From the NCBI RefSeq assembly GCF_000317635.1, contig NC_019779.1:3162001-3226000 (forward strand): DNA of 64,000 bases. The letters are read 5' to 3'. The notes below the pieces were generated by a model, which was not told the DNA's origin, did not search any database, and saw only the letters and a program-made list of their open reading frames with translations. The position numbers were made by a program, and so were the translations under genes. Below are positions 57,496 through 64,000 of this stretch, piece after piece (the stretch's first letter is position 1; the number at the start of each line of letters is the position of its first letter). This DNA is from Halothece sp. PCC 7418. Its GTDB lineage: Bacteria > Cyanobacteriota > Cyanobacteriia > Cyanobacteriales > Rubidibacteraceae.

Positions 57496-57722
57496 GGCGC
57501 AACAAAAGAAAGATTTAATAATGGTGAGGCTTCTTCCTCATGTTCTAATCGATCTGCAATAACACGCAGAGCGAGAGCTTGCACTTTATGAACTACTTCT
57601 TCTCTTGTTTCTCCGTAAACCAATACACCTGGTAGTTCGACAATTTCTCCAATAATTCTTCCGTCTTCTTCTTCTTCAATTTCAATCGTGTAATTCATAG
57701 ATTCGCGTTTCTCCATTTTCAA
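57492..57722 (-). CDS. hicB: HicB-like antitoxin, short form
   Basis: 76 residues (68 from the internal ATG at 57698, MNYTIEIEEEEDGRIIGEI). It shows the partially degraded RNase H-like fold of HicB, with IGEIVELPGVLVYGETREEVVHKVQALALRVIADRLE. There is no C-terminal ribbon-helix-helix or HTH domain, so DNA binding and autoregulation would need another factor or are absent. The order antitoxin then toxin, with a four-base overlap, is seen in many cyanobacterial pairs. Confidence 0.88.
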   Translation of the reverse strand: MKMEKRESMNYTIEIEEEEDGRIIGEIVELPGVLVYGETREEVVHKVQALALRVIADRLEHEEEASPLLNLSFVAP

Positions 57723-57745
57723 AATTAATTATTAATTATTCCCTG

Positions 57746-58426
57746 ATGCAACCGATTAGTCTCAATTTAATTGCAATTGGCATTTTTGCCATGACGATGT
57801 TTGCGCTACTTTCTCCCATTTTAAACATTCCCATTATTCTACCTGCAGGAACTACCTTTGCTGTCATGGGATTACTCACGTTTGATACGTTAGCGTGGGA
57901 AAATCGGGGCGTAACTTTATTTGTTGATTTATTTTCTACTGCGGAACAACGAGAAAGAGTGTTATATCATGAAGCGGGTCACTTTCTCACCGCTTACTTT
58001 TTAGGGATTCCTATTCAAGGGTATAGCTTAACGGCTTGGGAAGCCTTCCGCCGTCAACAACCCGGACAAGGGGGCGTACAGTTTGATACAACTGCATTAG
58101 AACAAGTGGGAACACAGCCTAATCAAGTGAACTTAATGCTCGATCGCGCTTGTACGGTCTGGTGTGCAGGAATCGCAGCAGAAATCTTACAATATGGTAA
58201 GGCGGAAGGAGGAGGGGACGATCGCGCTCAGTTACAATCAGTCCTCAATGACTTCGGCTATCCGCAAAATCAACGCCAACAGAAAGAAGAGTGGGCGAAG
58301 CTACAAGCTAAATCTCTGATTGAACGCAATATAGAAGCCTATCATGCTTTGGTGAAAGTAATGAGACAACGGGCTTCAGTAGAAACTTGCGAACAGATGA
58401 TTCAAAATCATAGTCAAGTTGTATAG
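57746..58426 (+). CDS. Membrane-bound M41-like zinc protease without AAA domain
   Basis: A 226-residue protein with two N-terminal hydrophobic helices (about 5-45), followed directly by a FtsH-type protease domain. HEAGH at about 75-79 (LYHEAGHFLTAYFLGIPIQGY) is the zinc site, and GIAAEILQYGKAEGGGDDRAQLQ matches the M41 block holding the third zinc ligand (Asp). There is no Walker motif, so it cannot unfold substrates by itself. Cyanobacteria and plastids have such FtsH-like proteases; targets are unknown. It is divergent from hicB by 23 bases. Confidence 0.82.
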   Translation: MQPISLNLIAIGIFAMTMFALLSPILNIPIILPAGTTFAVMGLLTFDTLAWENRGVTLFVDLFSTAEQRERVLYHEAGHFLTAYFLGIPIQGYSLTAWEAFRRQQPGQGGVQFDTTALEQVGTQPNQVNLMLDRACTVWCAGIAAEILQYGKAEGGGDDRAQLQSVLNDFGYPQNQRQQKEEWAKLQAKSLIERNIEAYHALVKVMRQRASVETCEQMIQNHSQVV

Positions 58427-58447
58427 TCCTAGAGTGAAGAAATCTGA

Positions 58448-60133
58448 ATGTTTAAACGAGAACCCGAGTGGTGGCGGAACAGTGTTATTTATCAAATTTA
58501 TCCGTTAACATTTGCGGATCAAAATGGAGATGGAATTGGTGACTTACAAGGAATTATTGAACGATTAGATTATCTCAAGAATCGCACATCTGATCAAGAA
58601 AATCACTTAGGGATTGATGCAATTTGGTTATCTCCCATCAATCAATCTCCGTTATTTGATAATGGTTATGATGTTAGCGATTATTATAATATTTGTAATC
58701 TTTTTGGGACATTAGAGGACTTCAAACGCCTCATTGCAGCAGCCCATCAGCGTGAGATTAAAGTCATCCTAGACTTAGTGATTAATCATACTTCAAATCA
58801 ACATCCTTGGTTTTTAGAATCGCGATCCAGCCGTTATAATCCAAAAAGTGATTGGTATTTATGGCATGATCCAAGCCCAGATGGAGATGTTCCGAATAAT
58901 TGGCTGTCTTATTTTGGTGGAACTGGTTGGACTTATGATGAGAAAAGACAACAATATTACTATCATGCGTTTAATTCTAATCAACCCGATTTAAACTGGC
59001 ATAATCCAGAAGTGAGAGCAGCTATTTATGATGTTATTCGCTATTGGTTAGAGTTAGGCGTTGATGGGTTTCGTCTCGATGCGTCTAGTGTTTATAGTCA
59101 AGATAAATACTTTCGGAATAATCCTGTGAAGTTTGAAACCAGTGGTAAAAAGTATGATGAACAATATCATATTTATGATAAAAATTTACCTGAAAATCAT
59201 GAGATTATTCGTGAAATTAGAAAGGTCATTGATGAATATGATCATCGCTTACTAATTGGCGAAACCTTTATTGATAACCGACTGTATGATTCCGTAATTT
59301 TTTATGGGGTTAATAACGATGAACTCCATCTTCCTTTAACCTTTGAGTTTCCCTTAAGTCCGTGGTATCCAGGGTATTTACAAAGAGAAATTGAAAAGAA
59401 AGAACGCTTAACGCCAGAGGGAGAATGGCCCGTTTATTTCTTAAATAATCATGATTTACCCAGACATCTTTCTCGATGGTCAGAGTGTAGTTTATGTTTT
59501 GATCGGGTCGCGATCGCGAAAGCCTCAGCAACCCTTTTATTAACAATTCGAGGAACACCAATTCTCTATTATGGGGAAGAATTAGGAATGGTCAATCATG
59601 AAAATATTCCCATTGAACAAGTACGAGATCAAGCTGCAATTAGTTGTTTAGATGAAGAATGTTTACCCGCCCGAGATGGAACTCGCACCCCAATGCAATG
59701 GGATACCTCTCCACAAGCTGGCTTTAGTTTTGGGAAAGATATTACCCCTTGGTTACCCGTTCATGAAAACTATAAAACGGTGAATGTGGAAACAGAATTA
59801 TTGGAGAAAGATTCCGTTCTCAATTTTTATCGGGCGTTAATTCAACTCCGTAAAAACTGTCCAGCTTTAAGAAAAGGGAGTTGGACTCCTCTGATTGATT
59901 ATCCCTACGAACATCTCGCTTATTTACGGGAAACAGAAGCAGAAACGGTGTTAGTCGTGATTAACTTTTCCTTTGAAAAGAACTTTGATCTGGATCGAAA
60001 AGTTCCTCAAAAAAATTGGGAAGTTTTACTCTCGACGGTTTTCGAGAGAGGGAGTATTATCGCTTTACCGCAGTTATTACAACCGTTTGAAATTTCAATA
60101 TTCCGTTTAAAAACTTTGGAAAACCAGTCCTAA
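58448..60133 (+). CDS. GH13 alpha-glucosidase (oligo-1,6-glucosidase type)
   Basis: A 561-residue GH13 enzyme. The start EWWRNSVIYQIYPLTFADQNGDGIGDLQGI is the signature of the alpha-glucosidase/oligo-1,6-glucosidase/trehalose synthase group. Catalytic regions: DLVINHTSNQH (I), DGFRLDASSVY with the nucleophile Asp (II), LIGETFIDN with the acid/base Glu (III), and YFLNNHDLPRH with the transition-state Asp (IV). No signal peptide, so it is cytoplasmic. It may hydrolyse alpha-glucosides such as isomaltose, sucrose or trehalose. Its 3' end overlaps convergent chrA by 27 bases. Confidence 0.9.
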   Translation: MFKREPEWWRNSVIYQIYPLTFADQNGDGIGDLQGIIERLDYLKNRTSDQENHLGIDAIWLSPINQSPLFDNGYDVSDYYNICNLFGTLEDFKRLIAAAHQREIKVILDLVINHTSNQHPWFLESRSSRYNPKSDWYLWHDPSPDGDVPNNWLSYFGGTGWTYDEKRQQYYYHAFNSNQPDLNWHNPEVRAAIYDVIRYWLELGVDGFRLDASSVYSQDKYFRNNPVKFETSGKKYDEQYHIYDKNLPENHEIIREIRKVIDEYDHRLLIGETFIDNRLYDSVIFYGVNNDELHLPLTFEFPLSPWYPGYLQREIEKKERLTPEGEWPVYFLNNHDLPRHLSRWSECSLCFDRVAIAKASATLLLTIRGTPILYYGEELGMVNHENIPIEQVRDQAAISCLDEECLPARDGTRTPMQWDTSPQAGFSFGKDITPWLPVHENYKTVNVETELLEKDSVLNFYRALIQLRKNCPALRKGSWTPLIDYPYEHLAYLRETEAETVLVVINFSFEKNFDLDRKVPQKNWEVLLSTVFERGSIIALPQLLQPFEISIFRLKTLENQS

Positions 60134-61282
60134 AATTGCACCGCCTAAAACCAGCCATAACGGACTTAATTTAAATCGAAAGAGCGCGATCGCGCCGATC
60201 ATAAAGATTAAGATAGCAAGATAGTCTAGAGGTTGTAAAAATAAGCTATATGCTAATTGTAATGTCACCACCGCCATTAATCCCACAGCGCTAACATTCA
60301 CCGCATCTAAAAAAGCACTTGTCCATTGAGAACTCCGTAATTTTGGAATTAATGGATTGAGGATTAAAACAAAGATAAAGGACGGAAAAAAGATGCCCAA
60401 TGTGGCAACAATTGCCCCTGGAATTCCTGCAATAACATAACCGATAAAAGTGGAAGTGGATAAAACAGGTCCTGGTGTAAATTGTCCGATCGCGATCGCG
60501 TCTAATAATTGTTGTTGGGTTAACCAAGCATTTTCATTGACTAATTCCCCTTCAATAAAGGCAATTAAAACATAACCACTTCCAAATAAAATCGAACCTA
60601 CTTTTAAGAAAAATAAGCCCAATTTCCATAACGGGGGAACGGTTTTTGCTGAGGTAGCAGCAACCGCTTTTAAGATTGTGCCAAAACTTAATGTTCCAAT
60701 AATCCCTTCTACGGTTTCTTGTGGTAACACTTTTCGGAGGAACAGCATCCCCACAAACCCACCGATGAGTAAAGCAATGACTTCGCTAATTCCAAATAAT
60801 AATAGAACCGCAACCCCGATTCCAATCAGTAATAATTGATAACTTTTGATCGCCTTATTGCCTAACTTCCATAACGCCCCTAAAATTACCGCTAAAACAG
60901 CAGGCTTAATCCCATAAAAGAGCGGTGCAATTTGCGGTAAATCACCAAAGGCAACATAAACCCAAGCCAAAATTCCCGTTATTAAAATAGCAGGAATAAG
61001 AAAACAAAGACCAGCAATAATTAAACCGAAAACGCCACCGTAAATATAGCCCAGATGAATCGCCATTTCTGTAGAGTTGGGACCAGGAATAAGATTTGTT
61101 GCACCAATTAAATCTAAAAAGCGCGATCGCGCAATCCATTCTCGACGGGTTACCACTTCTTCTTCCATCATGGCAATGTGCGCTGCGGGTCCACCAAAAC
61201 CAATAATTCCCAGTTTGAAAAAAACTTGGGCAATTTCTAATAACCGTTGCGATAATGTTGTATTCATTGCCTTTGAGGACAA
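60107..61282 (-). CDS. chrA: Chromate transporter, two-domain CHR family
   Basis: A 391-residue membrane protein with two homologous CHR halves. Each half has a conserved glycine-rich start: LGIIGFGGPAAHIAMMEEEVV with GATNLIPGPNSTEMAIHLGY in the first, and LKVGSILFGSGYVLIAFIEGELV with AIGQFTPGPVLSTSTFIGY in the second. About ten to twelve helices. Members export chromate or related oxyanions using the membrane potential. The overlap of 27 bases with the GH13 gene means its last nine codons are antisense to that gene. Confidence 0.93.
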   Translation of the reverse strand: MSSKAMNTTLSQRLLEIAQVFFKLGIIGFGGPAAHIAMMEEEVVTRREWIARSRFLDLIGATNLIPGPNSTEMAIHLGYIYGGVFGLIIAGLCFLIPAILITGILAWVYVAFGDLPQIAPLFYGIKPAVLAVILGALWKLGNKAIKSYQLLLIGIGVAVLLLFGISEVIALLIGGFVGMLFLRKVLPQETVEGIIGTLSFGTILKAVAATSAKTVPPLWKLGLFFLKVGSILFGSGYVLIAFIEGELVNENAWLTQQQLLDAIAIGQFTPGPVLSTSTFIGYVIAGIPGAIVATLGIFFPSFIFVLILNPLIPKLRSSQWTSAFLDAVNVSAVGLMAVVTLQLAYSLFLQPLDYLAILIFMIGAIALFRFKLSPLWLVLGGAILGLVFQSF

Positions 61283-61468
61283 TTAATCAGCAACTTCATT
61301 TAACCATAGATGGAAGGGTTAATCCATATTGAGGGTAATTTGATCCAGTTGCAGGATGATCAGGGATTAGCTCCAAAATCAGGGGTTAACCTCTAGATGT
61401 TGGTTATTAGTCATTAGTCTTATGTTCTTGGTTCGTTGTTCTTTGGTCACTGGTCACTGAAAACCGAA

Positions 61469-61489
61469 GATCCCCCAAAAAGGGGAATC
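61469..61489 (-). terminator. Probable terminator of eno
   Basis: On the minus strand GATTCCCC (61489-61482) pairs with GGGGGATC (61476-61469) around a T-rich five-base loop, 17 bases after the enolase stop. A short T-rich tail (TTCGGTTTTC) follows. Confidence 0.7.
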
Positions 61490-61505
61490 ATGGGGTGAAT
61501 TCAAC

Positions 61506-62813
<1,308 letters not shown>

Positions 62814-62862
62814 TCAATAACCAGTTAAAATTAACAATACACTCAATTATCATTGATGACTT

Positions 62863-63765
62863 ATTAATTATCAATTAAGTTTTACCCCCTACAAACGACC
62901 GTTTCGCCGTCCTTTCAGAACCAGTTCTGGTGTATGGAAAATTCGCGAAGGGATTATGATTACTTTGCAAGATGCAACGGGAAAGAGAAGTGAGGGCGAA
63001 ATTGCACCGCTTCCCAGTTTTGGTTCGGAAACCCTAGCACAAGCCCTGGCGTTTTGTTCCCACTATTCCCAAGGAATTACTAAAACAGAAATTCATCAAA
63101 TTCCAGACCAGTTTCCCGCTTGTCAGTTTGCCTTTGAATCCGCGTTAGAGGGTTTTTCTCTGGAGACAAGTTCACAGCAAACCTTATCCTTAAGTGTACT
63201 TTTACCCGCAGGAGAAACGGTTTTAGAAAGTTGGCAATCTCCCTATCAGCAAGGACAACGCACTTTTAAATGGAAAATTGGCGTTTTCTCCCTAGATGCA
63301 GAGTTAGCGTGGTTTCAGCAGTGGGTGGCGGATCTTCCTGATGATGTGCAAATCCGCTTAGATGCCAATGGGGGGTTAACCTTACCAGAGGCGGAAGAAT
63401 GGTTTCAGAACGCGGATGTTTCAGGAAAGGTTGAATTTATTGAACAACCGCTTCCACCCGCCCAATTTGAGCCAATGCAAGGGTTAGAGGCAACTTTTAA
63501 AACCCCTCTCGCCTTAGATGAATCGGTGGGAACGTTGCGGGAGTTGCAGGCGTGTTATAAAAGGGGATGGCGGGGGATTTTTGTCTTAAAGTGCGCGATC
63601 GCGGGATCGCCCCGTTTACTGAGACAATTATGTCAACAGCATCAACTGGATCTGGTCTTTTCTTCTGTGATGGAAACCTCTGTGGCGAGGGAAGCAGTGT
63701 TTCGATTGGCGCAAGAATTGAATCCGAAACGGGCTTTAGGCTTTGGTGTTGACGATTGGTTTTAA
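62863..63765 (+). CDS. menC: o-Succinylbenzoate synthase; start codon apparently lost
   Basis: An enolase-superfamily enzyme for phylloquinone synthesis. Catalytic sites are seen: the Lys pair in TFKWKIG, metal ligands in RLDANGG, EFIEQPL and ALDESVG, and the second Lys in FVLKCAIAG. The first ATG in frame (62956, MITLQDATGK) would omit a clearly homologous N-terminal part: FTPYKRPFRRPFRTSSGVW and KIREGI read in frame just upstream from 62881. The frame is open only from 62860 (TGA at 62857-62859). It contains no ATG, GTG or TTG before 62956, so translation would need ATT at 62863 or gives a truncated protein. The coordinates include the ATT. Confidence 0.75.
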   Translation: MNYQLSFTPYKRPFRRPFRTSSGVWKIREGIMITLQDATGKRSEGEIAPLPSFGSETLAQALAFCSHYSQGITKTEIHQIPDQFPACQFAFESALEGFSLETSSQQTLSLSVLLPAGETVLESWQSPYQQGQRTFKWKIGVFSLDAELAWFQQWVADLPDDVQIRLDANGGLTLPEAEEWFQNADVSGKVEFIEQPLPPAQFEPMQGLEATFKTPLALDESVGTLRELQACYKRGWRGIFVLKCAIAGSPRLLRQLCQQHQLDLVFSSVMETSVAREAVFRLAQELNPKRALGFGVDDWF

Positions 63766-64000
63766 GGCTGGCTGACCGACAAAACTTCTGAAAGCCCTAT
63801 TCTATCCTAGGCTGGGAAGCGCGATCGTGTAACCTAAAAAACCTTGCTGGTGTTGGGTTTCGTGACCTCAACCCAACCTACATTTTAAATCTTTTGTCAG
63901 TCAATCAGGGTTTTAAGGAAACTTCAGCAAAAGATTATGCCTTTGATTGAAGTCTCTATTCTCACGCTTGGCTGCGGTTTAGAATAAAAGTAGCTAACAT
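63766..64000. other. Non-coding right edge with inverted repeat
   Basis: 235 bases without a credible gene. GTTGGGTT and AACCCAAC around a short loop (about 63853-63877) form an inverted repeat that is common between cyanobacterial genes and could terminate menC. A HIP1-like GCGATCG is at 63820. Confidence 0.55.

Overview
The window is chromosomal DNA from a cyanobacterium. Evidence: dozens of HIP1 octamers (GCGATCGC, often extended to GCGATCGCGC), photosynthesis genes (a CpcT-type phycocyanobilin lyase, psb30, petF, a Psb32-like TPM protein, ndhH), long heptanucleotide tandem repeats of cyanobacterial type, nickel superoxide dismutase, a light-repressed-transcript-type hibernation factor, and several families confined largely to cyanobacteria. 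A glucosylglycerol hydrolase-type GH13 enzyme at the left edge and a second GH13 enzyme fit a salt-tolerant unicellular strain (Halothece/Dactylococcopsis-like). That assignment is inference, not a species call.

Layout. 1-7 kb: compatible-solute hydrolase (cut by the window edge), cpcT, a J-domain-like protein, ddl, and a DUF350 gene divergent from a membrane-anchored protein. 7-12.8 kb: cobalamin-binding protein, a frameshifted four-helix membrane-protein gene, an LCP protein, a large heptamer array, an AI-2E family transporter and a cytochrome P450. 12.8-14.85 kb: the C-terminal stump of a second P450 abutting an IS607-type element (frameshifted tnpA, tnpB). 14.85-17.4 kb: dnaX carrying a mini-intein, and the tiny psb30. 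17.6-25.6 kb: EamA permease, DUF2993, GerMN, accB/efp, tyrS, a glycosyltransferase-like protein, a SLATT/PycTM-like membrane protein with an acidic partner, and a YjbQ protein. 25.7-33.5 kb: ftsH, pyrD, M28 peptidase, petF, sodN, alpha/beta hydrolase, dtd. 33.6-40.7 kb: gltS, MOSC, DUF4434, Psb32-like, GNAT, DUF3120 and EVE proteins separated by repeat-rich gaps. 40.7-48.8 kb: a 1567-residue hybrid histidine kinase, coaD overlapping a DivIVA-like gene, lipB, hpf/lrtA. 49-57 kb: fabI, hisB, purL, adh, DUF3352, ndhH. 57-64 kb: HicAB-type pair, an M41-like protease without AAA domain, GH13 glucosidase, chrA, eno, and menC with an apparently lost start codon.

Most genes are housekeeping and stand alone or in short runs (fabI-hisB-purL, efp-accB, hicB-hicA). 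The accessory signal lies in four places: the IS607/P450 remnant, the DnaX mini-intein, heptamer arrays that reach into gene ends and supply their stop codons, and several single-base lesions (8257-8264, tnpA, the menC start). I see no tRNA, rRNA, prophage or CRISPR array. No convincing new multi-gene system is visible. The closest leads are the SLATT/PycTM-like gene pair at 24.2-25.1 kb, the strong hairpin in the lrtA leader, and the IS607 TnpB lacking the usual zinc-ribbon cysteines.
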